Shown in pieces: positions 16,960 to 24,455 of a stretch of DNA of 64,000 nucleotides. The translations under genes were made by a program, and so were the position numbers. Location: NCBI RefSeq assembly GCF_001909285.1, contig NZ_MRSV01000001.1, positions 44,067-108,066 of the forward strand. Reading direction: 5' to 3'. The notes beneath the pieces were generated by a model. The model did not search any database and was not told the origin of the DNA. It saw nothing but the letters and a program-made list of their open reading frames with translations. This DNA is from Exiguobacterium profundum (GTDB lineage: Bacteria > Bacillota > Bacilli > Exiguobacteriales > Exiguobacteriaceae). Position 1 is the first letter of the stretch. Each line of letters begins with the position of its first letter.

Positions 16960-17688
16960 ATGCACGTAAACCAACTCACTTATCGCTATCCGAAAGCGGC
17001 ACGTCCTGTTCTCGATGATGTCTCGTTCACACTGCAATCGAATAAACTGAACGTTTTGATTGGACAAAATGGTGCTGGGAAGACGACCCTGTTTGATTGT
17101 ATGACCGGGGCACTTCCGGTCGACAAGACATCACTCGAACTCGTTCCAACGACGGACATGCTCTATTTGACGCAACTCATGTACAACCATCATGAGTTGA
17201 CGGGGAAAGACTTCGCCTATTTCATCGGACGTTTGTCGCAACGTCCCGACTTCAAGAAACTCGAATCGTATATGAATAACCTTTCAACTTCTCGCGAACA
17301 AGAACTGTTCGAACATCTATGGACGATGAAGCTCGGGAAGATGTCGGTCGGGGAGAAGAAATGGCTCTTCGTGACGCTCTTATCTTCAATCAAACGTTCT
17401 CTCTATTTATTTGATGAGCCGACGAGCGGGGTCGACCCGGCATCCCGCATTCAAATCATGCGCCGTCTGCAACGCCTCGTCGACGAAGGCAAGACATGTC
17501 TCATCTCGACACACCAATTGCACGACTTGGCTCAGCTCGATGCTCACGTCATCTTCCTACACGATGGACGTATTTTATATGAAGGGGACTTTCAGGATTG
17601 GCTCAAAGAATCCGGAACGACCGATCCGGACGAAGCGTTCGTGCGAATGGTCGACACACCGCTCGATGATGTCGCGGTGACACGATGA
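16960..17688 (+). CDS. ABC transporter ATP-binding protein with degenerate signature
   Basis: A 242-residue ATPase. Walker A is GQNGAGKTT (35-43), Walker B is SLYLFDEPTSGVDP and the H-loop TCLISTHQLHD, all intact. The signature motif is MSVGEKK in place of LSGGQ, a departure that keeps only the central glycine. It forms an exporter with the permease upstream. Start ATG 16960 follows TAGGAGGTTCTT. Its TGA overlaps the ATG of the interrupted micro-ORF at 17685. Confidence 0.9.
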   Translation: MHVNQLTYRYPKAARPVLDDVSFTLQSNKLNVLIGQNGAGKTTLFDCMTGALPVDKTSLELVPTTDMLYLTQLMYNHHELTGKDFAYFIGRLSQRPDFKKLESYMNNLSTSREQELFEHLWTMKLGKMSVGEKKWLFVTLLSSIKRSLYLFDEPTSGVDPASRIQIMRRLQRLVDEGKTCLISTHQLHDLAQLDAHVIFLHDGRILYEGDFQDWLKESGTTDPDEAFVRMVDTPLDDVAVTR

Positions 17689-17792
17689 ATGACTCCTTTT
17701 GAGAACGACACCGGTTCACATTCTATACACTCGGGATGGTCGTCTGCGGTCTTCTCGTTGCCGATGTTCTCATGAAAAAACTCAGCCTCTGA
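17685..17792 (+). pseudogene. 35-codon membrane microprotein ORF interrupted by TGA at codon 6
   Basis: The ATG at 17685 overlaps the ABC ATPase stop as ATGA, the coupling used by most operons in this window. The frame reads MNDSF, TGA (17700-17702), then ERHRFTFYTLGMVV...VLMKKLSL up to a TGA at 17790-17792 that lies inside the terminator. After the stop comes a basic stretch and a hydrophobic helix, as in a single-pass membrane peptide. A single TGG-to-TGA change (Trp6) would explain it. Alternatives are an internal start at a non-canonical codon or chance. Confidence 0.4.
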
Positions 17793-17813
17793 CGCGTGTC
17801 AGGGGCTGAGTTT
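17775..17813. terminator. Bidirectional terminator
   Basis: AAACTCAGCCTCTGAC / GTCAGGGGCTGAGTTT with a 4-nt loop, A-rich on one side and T-rich on the other. It serves the ABC operon (+) and the membrane-protein operon (-). Confidence 0.85.
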
Positions 17814-18275
17814 CTGTTCTCGATGTGCGCGTCGTAATTCCCGATTCGTCACATGCTCCGGGTCCGCTTCACGCAGTTTACGGTCCATCGACACGTACAA
17901 GATGAGAAGCGGAATGATGCCAATCAATGCGACACCGAGTAGTTCTTGCATCGAATCGAATACGAACCACGTGAGGAAGGTGAATACACCAAGTGACACA
18001 AACATGGCGACGATGATTTGAAATTCTCGACGAACGAGACGTTGGTATTCCTCGTCTTCGTTAAATGTACGTAACGACTTCATCCGTCGCCACGCTTGAT
18101 AAAGCATCGGCAATTGGGTCACGAGGAAAGAGAAGGCAACCGTCGTCACCGTGACACCGTTTATGACCGAAACAACGAGAAAGAGAAACAGGCCGATGAT
18201 GCCAAATAGTGTGCTGATCCCTCGTGCATCGAGATCCTGTTCGACCATTTTGGGGAGACGCTCTTGTTTATTCAT
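17799..18275 (-). CDS. Four-helix membrane protein, FNE/HVT paralogue family, copy 1
   Basis: About 158 residues: two hydrophobic segments, a charged loop, two more hydrophobic segments and a basic tail. The family loop motif reads WRRMKSLRTFNEDEEYQRLV and the tail motif MDRKLREADPEHVTNREL. Family not recognised; seven related or similar genes lie between here and 29.1 kb, all on this strand. The ATG at 18275 overlaps the stop of copy 2 (TGATG); a GTG one codon upstream is possible. Last gene of a three-gene run. The N-terminus MNKQERL matches the start of other copies, supporting this start. Confidence 0.85.
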   Translation of the reverse strand: MNKQERLPKMVEQDLDARGISTLFGIIGLFLFLVVSVINGVTVTTVAFSFLVTQLPMLYQAWRRMKSLRTFNEDEEYQRLVRREFQIIVAMFVSLGVFTFLTWFVFDSMQELLGVALIGIIPLLILYVSMDRKLREADPEHVTNRELRRAHREQKLSP

Positions 18276-18757
18276 CACGCTTCACTTTTTCGTTTTTTCC
18301 GTTGCAGCTGGACATGACCGAGTTCAACACCCGTCACGTGTAACGGATCGATTTCTTTTAATTTACGGTCGAAGCGAACACTTAAAATCAACAAGCTCAG
18401 GATTCCGATAAAAGCTGCGATGATAAATGTAAGTAATGTAATCCATTCAAGCTCTACACTGGCAATCAGCATGAGAAGAAGGAGCGGCTGAGCAAATTTA
18501 GATGCAAACTCGGAACGCACGAGTTGTTGGTAACGTGTGTTCTCATTAAATGAAAGAAGTAACTTTTTGCGATGCCAAGCGTGATACAGGAGCGGAACTT
18601 GTCCAACGATAATCATTGGTAACAATAAGAGGATGTCTGTCTTCCAAAAATATAAAAAGAAGAGCAACATGACGCCAATTAAAGGAATCACCATTTGTCT
18701 CTTTCGTTTTTCATCATCTTTCAACATCTGTTCTAATCTAACTTCATGGTCTACCAT
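18275..18757 (-). CDS. Four-helix membrane protein, FNE/HVT paralogue family, copy 2
   Basis: 160 residues with the same two-plus-two helix layout. Loop motif: WHRKKLLLSFNENTRYQQLV; tail motif: FDRKLKEIDPLHVTGVEL. The tail ends in a lysine-rich stretch (RKKRKSEA). Start ATG 18755-18757 after GAGGGGGATTCG. Coupled to copy 1 downstream and 58 bp after copy 3. Function unknown; the cytosolic placement of the conserved loop and tail is inferred from their positive charge. Confidence 0.85.
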   Translation of the reverse strand: MVDHEVRLEQMLKDDEKRKRQMVIPLIGVMLLFFLYFWKTDILLLLPMIIVGQVPLLYHAWHRKKLLLSFNENTRYQQLVRSEFASKFAQPLLLLMLIASVELEWITLLTFIIAAFIGILSLLILSVRFDRKLKEIDPLHVTGVELGHVQLQRKKRKSEA

Positions 18758-18815
18758 CGAATCCCCCTCGTGTGTGTTCTTTATTTTTCTATACGGAAAC
18801 TATGCTCGATTAGTT

Positions 18816-19286
18816 TCATCCTCTACGCTTCTCCCGGTTCATCAATCCCAACAAACTCTCGACCACATGCTCGTCATCAATCTTTAGAATTTTCCAGTCA
18901 ATCCATGACTCGAGAATGAGACAACTCGCAATCAGCGTCGCACAGCCAAGGCTTAACGTATCAAGCGATATGTACTTCAGTGCATAGAGCGCCATCATCG
19001 ATATGACACCAATCAAGAGAATAAACTGAATCATGCCTTTTAGATAAATAAAGCGCTGGTACGTGGATGAGTCATTGAACTGTAAAAACAACTTGATTTT
19101 ATGCCAGGTCGCTACCAGAAGCGGCATCAGCATCGCCGCACAAAAGATGAACAGGGACAGGCTCATTCTTGAATCATTTAACATTAACCAAAGCGCTGTC
19201 ACTACTCCAATGATGATCACTAGTAGCGGACCTCTTTTAGTCCATGCTTTGTCGTACAAGTATTCCATTCGTTCTTCACGTAACAT
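18816..19286 (-). CDS. Four-helix membrane protein, FNE/HVT paralogue family, copy 3
   Basis: 156 residues starting at ATG 19286 after GGAGGGGTGTTGG; a TTG at 19301 is less likely. Loop motif WHKIKLFLQFNDSSTYQRFI has Asp in place of the usual Glu, and the tail motif is IDWKILKIDDEHVVESLL. First gene of the three-gene run. The sequence is more diverged than copies 1 and 2, so this is an old duplication rather than a recent copy. Confidence 0.83.
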   Translation of the reverse strand: MLREERMEYLYDKAWTKRGPLLVIIIGVVTALWLMLNDSRMSLSLFIFCAAMLMPLLVATWHKIKLFLQFNDSSTYQRFIYLKGMIQFILLIGVISMMALYALKYISLDTLSLGCATLIASCLILESWIDWKILKIDDEHVVESLLGLMNREKRRG

Positions 19287-19382
19287 CCAACACCCCTCCA
19301 AAAGTAAAAAACATCCAATTTATCGATATCTATATCTTAACAATCTATAAGCAAACTTTCGAGGTTTTCCCATTAAAAAGGA

Positions 19383-19409
19383 AAAAGCATCTGACGATTG
19401 TCAGATGCT
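19383..19409 (-). terminator. Terminator after 33-residue microprotein
   Basis: AGCATCTGAC-GATT-GTCAGATGCT; on the minus strand it is followed by TTTTTCC. It lies 3 bp behind the microprotein stop. Confidence 0.8.
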
Positions 19410-19411
19410 GA

Positions 19412-19513
19412 TTAATTTGAATGCCGGCGAAGGAGTCGGAATAAAAAGATTCCAATCATCGTCAACAACCCTAAGTTTAGAATTGTCCATCCCATGTCCA
19501 TCACTTGTTGCAT
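19412..19513 (-). CDS. Putative 33-residue membrane microprotein
   Basis: Begins at ATG 19511-19513 (MQQVMDMGWTILNLGL...FRLLRRHSN) behind GAAGGGGTAATGAT. It has a short N-terminus, one hydrophobic helix with glycines, and an RLLRRH basic end. A dedicated terminator follows immediately. The ribosome site, hydrophobic pattern and terminator together make expression likely. It is too short for family assignment and no similar peptide is known to me. Confidence 0.55.
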   Translation of the reverse strand: MQQVMDMGWTILNLGLLTMIGIFLFRLLRRHSN

Positions 19514-19608
19514 ATCATTACCCCTTCTATCCTGTTCTTCTAAATTATACATGTCTTTTCAAAAAAAGATTCGGTCAAATTGTTCTTTTTATCTTTTTTT
19601 CCTAATGA

Positions 19609-19740
19609 GTCAAAAGTTTTGGTTACATCTGGTCAATCAACGGAATAGAAGTCAACGGTGATGGACCCGATCTGTCATACTCAACTGAATCGACAGCAGC
19701 ATGGACAAACTTGTTCAAAACGTGGAACTTCTTTTTAACA
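19609..19740 (+). other. Coding-like fragment without start codon
   Basis: In one plus-strand frame this stretch reads without stops as VKSFGYIWSINGIEVNGDG... to FKTWNFFLTFNS, with protein-like composition. No start codon or ribosome site is visible, and in-frame stops lie just upstream (TAA, TGA at 19603-19608). It may be a decayed gene remnant in the 228-bp gap before the DUF606 operon, or chance. Confidence 0.2.
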
Positions 19741-19741
19741 T

Positions 19742-20215
19742 TTAACTCGCTCGATTCATCGACGCGCGAGTTGGTTTTACCTTTCCACTCAACTGAAATA
19801 CGAGCACCCCACCAACGATTAACACAATCCCGACGAACGTTTTCCATGTGAACGGGACGGCCGTCAATCCGAACCACCCTAACGTATCCCAGAGGAGCGC
19901 GAATAAGATTTGAGACACCATAACGATTGAGATCGCGTAACTCGGCCCGAGGCGCTCAACCCCTTGCGTCACACTCATGACGACCCCGACGCCGAGGATT
20001 CCGCTGAACCAGTACCATGTCTCCATCTCCTCTACTCGGAACAAGCCACCACCTTCTTGAAACAACCCAATGAGTAGCGATGCTAAAAATCCAAGACAGA
20101 GAACGAGCGTCGTCGTCGCCCATGCTCCGACACGCTTCTTGACGTTGGCGTTAAACGTGTTTTGCACACAGACGAGCATCCCGCCGAAGATGGCAAGCAT
20201 CATTCCAATCGCCAT
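19742..20215 (-). CDS. DUF606/YdcZ-type DMT transporter, single domain
   Basis: 157 residues with five hydrophobic segments, starting at ATG 20213-20215 after GGAGGGGAGACAT. The repeat-family features are GGMLVCVQNTFNANVKKRVG at the N-terminus and the W-GWFGLTAVPFTWKTFVGI element near the end. YdcZ-type proteins are small drug/metabolite transporters that pair as two proteins or fuse into one. Last gene of a four-gene operon with two relatives and a Crp-like regulator; the gaps between all four genes are 12 bp. Substrate unknown. Confidence 0.85.
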   Translation of the reverse strand: MAIGMMLAIFGGMLVCVQNTFNANVKKRVGAWATTTLVLCLGFLASLLIGLFQEGGGLFRVEEMETWYWFSGILGVGVVMSVTQGVERLGPSYAISIVMVSQILFALLWDTLGWFGLTAVPFTWKTFVGIVLIVGGVLVFQLSGKVKPTRASMNRAS

Positions 20216-20227
20216 ATGTCTCCCCTC

Positions 20228-20887
20228 CTATTCATAAATGCTCTCCCCGACAATCTCCAACAAACCTTCCCGATCGACGAGCGTGATTACCCGCCGATTT
20301 CGTTCAATCAATCCTGCCTCAACGAAACGCCGGAGCGTCCGATTCACATGACGATAACTCGTCCCAATCAAATCAGCGATATCCGTCAATTGGTCGACAG
20401 TCGAGCCGAGTGTTTGGTCATTCGGCGTCATCGATAACAGATAACTCGCCAAGCGCACTTCGACAGGGTAAAACAAGTTGAAGCTGAGTGATTGAGATTT
20501 TCGTTCAAATTTTCTTGTGATCTCTTCTAATAAATAGTGTAACCACGCAACATCATGGTGGGCATGTCGAACCAAATCCTCGAAGCGAATGACAAGCATC
20601 TCGACTGACGTGACCGCCTCGACCGTATTCAAAAACGGGGTCCGCTGAATATATTCGATGTCCCCGATCAAATCGAGCGGATATTTGAAGGAGAGGACGA
20701 GGCGCTTCCCGGTAGCGGAAGTATGGGAAACGCGAATCTTCCCCTTCACTAAGAAACGGAGATGTTCTGCTTCATCACCTTGCGTACAGATGACGTCCCC
20801 CGGCTCGTATCGGACGAGCTGCAATTCGTTCTGCGCAGCGACAGGTAAGACAGTCAATTCAAATTGCTTCACATACGCGTCAACCAT
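20228..20887 (-). CDS. Crp/Fnr-family transcriptional regulator
   Basis: A 219-residue regulator. Residues about 20-120 form a cyclic-nucleotide-binding-type beta roll (RYEPGDVICTQGDEAEHLRFLVKGKIRV), and residues about 160-205 a Crp-type helix-turn-helix (DIADLIGTSYRHVNRTLRRFVEAG). No cysteine cluster for an iron-sulfur sensor is visible, so it resembles YeiL-like or ligand-independent members more than Fnr. It sits inside the DUF606 transporter operon and probably regulates it. Confidence 0.92.
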   Translation of the reverse strand: MVDAYVKQFELTVLPVAAQNELQLVRYEPGDVICTQGDEAEHLRFLVKGKIRVSHTSATGKRLVLSFKYPLDLIGDIEYIQRTPFLNTVEAVTSVEMLVIRFEDLVRHAHHDVAWLHYLLEEITRKFERKSQSLSFNLFYPVEVRLASYLLSMTPNDQTLGSTVDQLTDIADLIGTSYRHVNRTLRRFVEAGLIERNRRVITLVDREGLLEIVGESIYE

Positions 20888-20899
20888 GCACGTTTCCCC

Positions 20900-21325
20900 C
20901 TACCATTTTAATAAGATGACCCCCGCAATCATCATGAACACACCAATCAACTGAGCCCCGTTCAACTTCCGTCGCACCATTCCGAACCATCCTCGCCAAT
21001 CGATGACGAGCGCGAGCGCCAGTTGCGCAATGAGAAACAACGAGATTGTCATCGTGACCCCGAGTTTATGGACGGCCGTCATATTACTAAATAAGATAAT
21101 CGCCGCAAATGCTCCTCCCGATAAATAGAGCGGCTTCACGTGCCGCATCTCGACATACGTGCGGTCCCGGAGCACCAGCATGACGAGGAGCGCGACGACG
21201 AATCCAGTGAATTGTGTCAACGTCGCCGCTTGCCACGTCCCAATCTGTGAACTGATTCGGGCGTTAGCGACACTTTGCAACGTGAGAAAGAATCCCCCAC
21301 TCATGGCGAACAGCACTCCTCGCAT
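20900..21325 (-). CDS. DUF606/YdcZ-type DMT transporter, single domain
   Basis: 141 residues with five hydrophobic segments and start ATG 21323-21325. It shows the family pattern GGFFLTLQSVANARISSQIG near the N-terminus and IDWRGWFGMVRRKLNGAQLIGV toward the end. It is probably the partner half of the single-domain protein at 19742 in a hetero-dimeric transporter. Confidence 0.85.
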   Translation of the reverse strand: MRGVLFAMSGGFFLTLQSVANARISSQIGTWQAATLTQFTGFVVALLVMLVLRDRTYVEMRHVKPLYLSGGAFAAIILFSNMTAVHKLGVTMTISLFLIAQLALALVIDWRGWFGMVRRKLNGAQLIGVFMMIAGVILLKW

Positions 21326-21337
21326 CGTTCTCCCCCC

Positions 21338-22276
21338 TTAAGATAAACGAATCAATACAATCCCAATCACCATGACAACCAGACTGATGAGTTGTACCAC
21401 GGTGACCGGATTTTTCTTCGCGCCGAACCAACCGAAGCGGTCGATGAGCAAGCTACCGCATAACAGTCCGACGATGACGATGATGACAGCGATCCCTGTC
21501 CCGACAATCGGTACGATGAGGACGTTTCCTCCGATGAAGAGCGCCCCGATGATCCCACCGAGCCAAATCCACCACGGTTGACCTTTCAGTTGACCGAGCG
21601 GAACTGGTTGGCGTGAGACGAGTAAAATGAGTAAGAGCGCCAAGGTTCCGACAACGAAAGAGACCAATGCCCCTTTCAGAGCCGATTCGAGCACTGTTCC
21701 CAAATAGCCGTTAATGGCCGTTTGCGTGGCACTCATCATCCCTGTGAAAATCCCGAACAGTCGCCAAAGGTTCAGATTCCCCGTGTCCGTTTCCATGGAG
21801 ACGACCAGTTTGCCTCTTCGGCGGTTGAGCCAATCGGATAAGGCGACCGTTCCGATGACTCCGAACAAGACGAGCACGACTCCGAACAAACGAAGCGCCG
21901 TAATTGGGTGTTCTACAGAATTGAACCAACCGAAATGGTCAATCAACAACCCCATCAAAATCTGTCCAAAAATCGGCATGATGACCGTCTGGACACTCCC
22001 GAGTCTTGGGAACAGCAAAATATTTCCCGTTAAGAACAAGACCCCTAACAGTCCGCCAATCCACATCCAACCCGGACCTTCCTGAATCACCGAGCCGTCA
22101 AATCCGAATGACTGTCCGGTCAATAAGAGCAATAAGGACAAAAAGATCGTCCCGACAGTAAACGATAAAAAAGATGCAACGAACGGGGAGCCGACCACCT
22201 GACGCAAACGTGAGTTGACACTCGTCTGCATCGGCAATAAAATCCCAATCGTCAATCCAATCATAATAGCTAACAT
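21338..22276 (-). CDS. Fused double-domain DUF606/YdcZ-type transporter
   Basis: 312 residues with ten hydrophobic segments in two tandem DUF606 halves: residues about 1-150 (MQTSVNSRLRQVVGSPFVAS ... IDHFGWFNS) and 165-312 (SATQTAINGYLGTVLESALK ... IDRFGWFGAKKNPVTVVQL). The half-proteins are joined by a basic loop (DWLNRRRGKLVV). ATG 22276 is preferred because GAGGA stands 8 bp before it; an upstream ATG at 22315 is possible. First gene of the operon that also carries two single-domain relatives, so this locus holds both the fused and the split form. Confidence 0.87.
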   Translation of the reverse strand: MLAIMIGLTIGILLPMQTSVNSRLRQVVGSPFVASFLSFTVGTIFLSLLLLLTGQSFGFDGSVIQEGPGWMWIGGLLGVLFLTGNILLFPRLGSVQTVIMPIFGQILMGLLIDHFGWFNSVEHPITALRLFGVVLVLFGVIGTVALSDWLNRRRGKLVVSMETDTGNLNLWRLFGIFTGMMSATQTAINGYLGTVLESALKGALVSFVVGTLALLLILLVSRQPVPLGQLKGQPWWIWLGGIIGALFIGGNVLIVPIVGTGIAVIIVIVGLLCGSLLIDRFGWFGAKKNPVTVVQLISLVVMVIGIVLIRLS

Positions 22277-22360
22277 GAATGTCTTCCTCGATTCTTCTAG
22301 TAGTTCTGTGTACATTGTCAGCTTACGCCTCCGTACCGAAGAAGAAAAGGACCGATGTCC

Positions 22361-22396
22361 TCAAACAAAAAACGAACCCTTCTCAGGTGTTCGTTT
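22361..22396 (-). terminator. Terminator after paralogue copy 4
   Basis: On the minus strand AAAACGAAC ... GTTCGTTTT with an 11-nt loop, followed by TTTTTTGTTTG. It overlaps the last codons of copy 4. Confidence 0.7.
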
Positions 22397-22865
22397 TGGA
22401 CTCACGGAAGCGTTGATCGCGCGCTTCACGCAATTCTTTCCCTCGTACATGATGCGAATCGAGTGATTGTAAGTTTCGATTGATGACATAAGGTGCCAGA
22501 ATCGACATCACACCGATTCCGAACAGCCCGGCAATCGCGACGACGGGAGACAACGAGTCGGCATAATAGGCAGCCAATAAGCTGATGGTCAATACGAAGC
22601 AGAGCCACTGGATGCCAAAGTCTGTATACACCAGACGTTGGTAACGCGTATCCTCGTTAAAGGTCAGGAGCAGTTTTGTTTTCCGCCACTCGAAACAGAG
22701 ATACGGAAAGAAACTGATGAAGACGAGGAGTGGAGCGTAGAGTTTGGACTGCGTGGCAATCACGAGCGTCATCACAATTGTCGCGATGGCGATGCCCCAC
22801 CCCCAACGCCAATGACTGTCATCTTGCTTCAGCAATTGTTCAATTCGCTTTTCTTTCGTCAGCAT
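22383..22865 (-). CDS. Four-helix membrane protein, FNE/HVT paralogue family, copy 4
   Basis: 160 residues starting at ATG 22865 (MLTKEKRIEQLL), 5 bp after AAAGGAG; an ATG at 22880 is less well placed. Loop motif WRKTKLLLTFNEDTRYQRLV; tail motif INRNLQSLDSHHVRGKELRE. Its start overlaps the end of copy 5 by 26 bp. Last gene of a four-gene operon (24293 to 22383) built entirely of this family and its divergent members. Confidence 0.85.
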   Translation of the reverse strand: MLTKEKRIEQLLKQDDSHWRWGWGIAIATIVMTLVIATQSKLYAPLLVFISFFPYLCFEWRKTKLLLTFNEDTRYQRLVYTDFGIQWLCFVLTISLLAAYYADSLSPVVAIAGLFGIGVMSILAPYVINRNLQSLDSHHVRGKELREARDQRFRESKTNT

Positions 22866-23325
22866 ATGTACTCCTTTCATACGAACGGTAGTGCTTTGTC
22901 ACCTCATCTCGTGTCGGTTGCTCCGGGTCGGCTTGTCGCAATTGTTGGACGGTCTGATAGTGCGTCCATGCTAACATGACGATGCCTAGACCGAAGATGA
23001 CCCATGCGACAGGTGCAATCTGGAGACGACTGAAAAGAATTGCTGCTGTGACCGCTCCAATCCAGTAAGAATAGAGGCGATACAAACGTTTTGTCAGCAA
23101 GATGCCTCGACCCACCGTGAAAATCTGTAAGACACGTCCTTCTTTGATTGTCAGCCTTATGAGTAGGGCAGCCGTGAGGACCGAACCGATTCCCCATATC
23201 CACCATGTATCAAAACCGAGCACAAAACTGTTACAAAAAATAAGGGCTCCCGTGAGCCAAAGGTAGAGGGTTTGTCGTGACTGCCGATATCCTCCGATTA
23301 CTTGAATCCGTTCTTTCTTTGTCAT
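22840..23325 (-). CDS. Divergent four-helix membrane protein, paralogue-like copy 5
   Basis: 161 residues with two helix pairs around a basic loop (LTKRLYRLYS), but without the FNE core. The tail QLRQADPEQPTRDEV aligns with the HVT tail of the other copies (DPEQP in place of DPEHV). Start ATG 23323-23325, coupled to copy 6 by ATGA. Membership in the family rests on length, N-terminus (MTKKERI), position and tail. Function unknown. Confidence 0.8.
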   Translation of the reverse strand: MTKKERIQVIGGYRQSRQTLYLWLTGALIFCNSFVLGFDTWWIWGIGSVLTAALLIRLTIKEGRVLQIFTVGRGILLTKRLYRLYSYWIGAVTAAILFSRLQIAPVAWVIFGLGIVMLAWTHYQTVQQLRQADPEQPTRDEVTKHYRSYERSTYADERKAN

Positions 23326-23825
23326 GAATCTTTACGACCTTTCCTTGAAATATCATCTAACGTATGTTTCAAACGTTCCCGGTTTGACCGAGCCCACTCG
23401 CCTGATGTGACGTGGTGCTTATCAAACTCGGACTGTTTTCGATCAATCCAAAGTGGAATCAATATGAGACACGGACCGCCAATCAGGAGCGTCCAACTCA
23501 TCCACGGTAAGATATCGATTCCGTTGAAATGCAACCCAATCAAAATCACAAACCATATCAAACTCATCAACATGACAGTAAAATCAATCCGCAACAATCG
23601 ATGATAGCGTGTCGATTCGTTGAAGGATTGCTGCAGTTTCATCTTGTTCCATTCAAGCCATGTCGTATAGAGAAGTGCGACACCGGGTAAAAGAATGCTA
23701 TACGGACTCCATGTCGAAAGAAAATAGATGGATACGCCTAGCATGATTACGCTCACGATGATGTTGAGACGAGTATATCGTTTCTCAAACTGTTCAATTC
23801 TTTCAAATCGCTCTGCTTTGTCCAC
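23322..23825 (-). CDS. Four-helix membrane protein, FNE/HVT paralogue family, copy 6
   Basis: 167 residues. A GTG start at 23825 follows GAGGTGATACC. Loop motif WNKMKLQQSFNESTRYHRLL; tail motif IDRKQSEFDKHHVTSGEWAR, followed by a longer polar tail than in other copies. Coupled to copy 5 downstream by ATGA and 9 bp after copy 7. Confidence 0.85.
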   Translation of the reverse strand: MDKAERFERIEQFEKRYTRLNIIVSVIMLGVSIYFLSTWSPYSILLPGVALLYTTWLEWNKMKLQQSFNESTRYHRLLRIDFTVMLMSLIWFVILIGLHFNGIDILPWMSWTLLIGGPCLILIPLWIDRKQSEFDKHHVTSGEWARSNRERLKHTLDDISRKGRKDS

Positions 23826-23834
23826 GGTATCACC

Positions 23835-24293
23835 TCAGTCTTTCACGAAGTCGAGTTTGATTTCGCGGCGCATCGGCTGTTCTTCGTCATACTGCGGCAT
23901 CTGCCGGTCGAGCATTTTCTGTGCGACTTGCAATAAGATGACCCCGCCTAAGAAGACGACGAAAAGCGACCATGCCGGCCAGTTAATCAAGACGATTAAT
24001 GGGAAAAGAATTGCCAACAAGACGAGGAGTCCCATCTCCGACACATACTGCCAATCGATGATGCGCTTGGCTTGTTCCACACTGGTCAACTTCCTGACGA
24101 AGCGCCGCTCTCGTCCGATGGCGAACAACATGCCTGCTAATGTGACCCCTAATGGAACGATATACTTTGACGCACCGTCAGATTGCAGTGCAAGAAAGAC
24201 GAACATCCCAGTCAGACCTGCCAGTCCCATTCTCCAAAAGAGCCAACGCTGTTGATAACGATAAATCGTATTAATCCGTTCTTGTTTGTTCAT
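23835..24293 (-). CDS. Divergent four-helix membrane protein, paralogue-like copy 7
   Basis: 152 residues; N-terminus MNKQERINTIYRYQQ matches the start of copies 1 and 5, and the tail LDRQMPQYDEEQPMRRE matches the D-x-R ... D-x2-x tail motif with EQP in place of EHV, as in copy 5. The loop (TSVEQAKRIIDWQYVSE) lacks FNE. Start ATG 24291-24293 after AAGAGGTGAATCAAG. First gene of the four-gene operon, divergent from the MFS/MarR pair. Confidence 0.8.
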   Translation of the reverse strand: MNKQERINTIYRYQQRWLFWRMGLAGLTGMFVFLALQSDGASKYIVPLGVTLAGMLFAIGRERRFVRKLTSVEQAKRIIDWQYVSEMGLLVLLAILFPLIVLINWPAWSLFVVFLGGVILLQVAQKMLDRQMPQYDEEQPMRREIKLDFVKD

Positions 24294-24401
24294 CTTGATT
24301 CACCTCTTCTTCCACTATACGGGATGAACACGATAAAAGTTCCGTTATTTTACATTTTCGTACCGAAGTCATGCTTCTTGACGATATGAATTTCTCGCCT
24401 T

Positions 24402-24423
24402 ATAGTTTAGTTAACTTAACTAT
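24402..24423. promoter_or_regulatory. Candidate MarR operator
   Basis: A 22-bp near-perfect palindrome (ATAGTTTAGTT/AACTTAACTAT, one symmetric mismatch pair) 33 bp before the MFS start. Length and A/T-rich inverted symmetry fit MarR-family sites, and the MarR gene is in the same operon. Confidence 0.65.
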
Positions 24424-24455
24424 ATGTTGAAGAATGGAAGTAAGAGGTTATTAAT

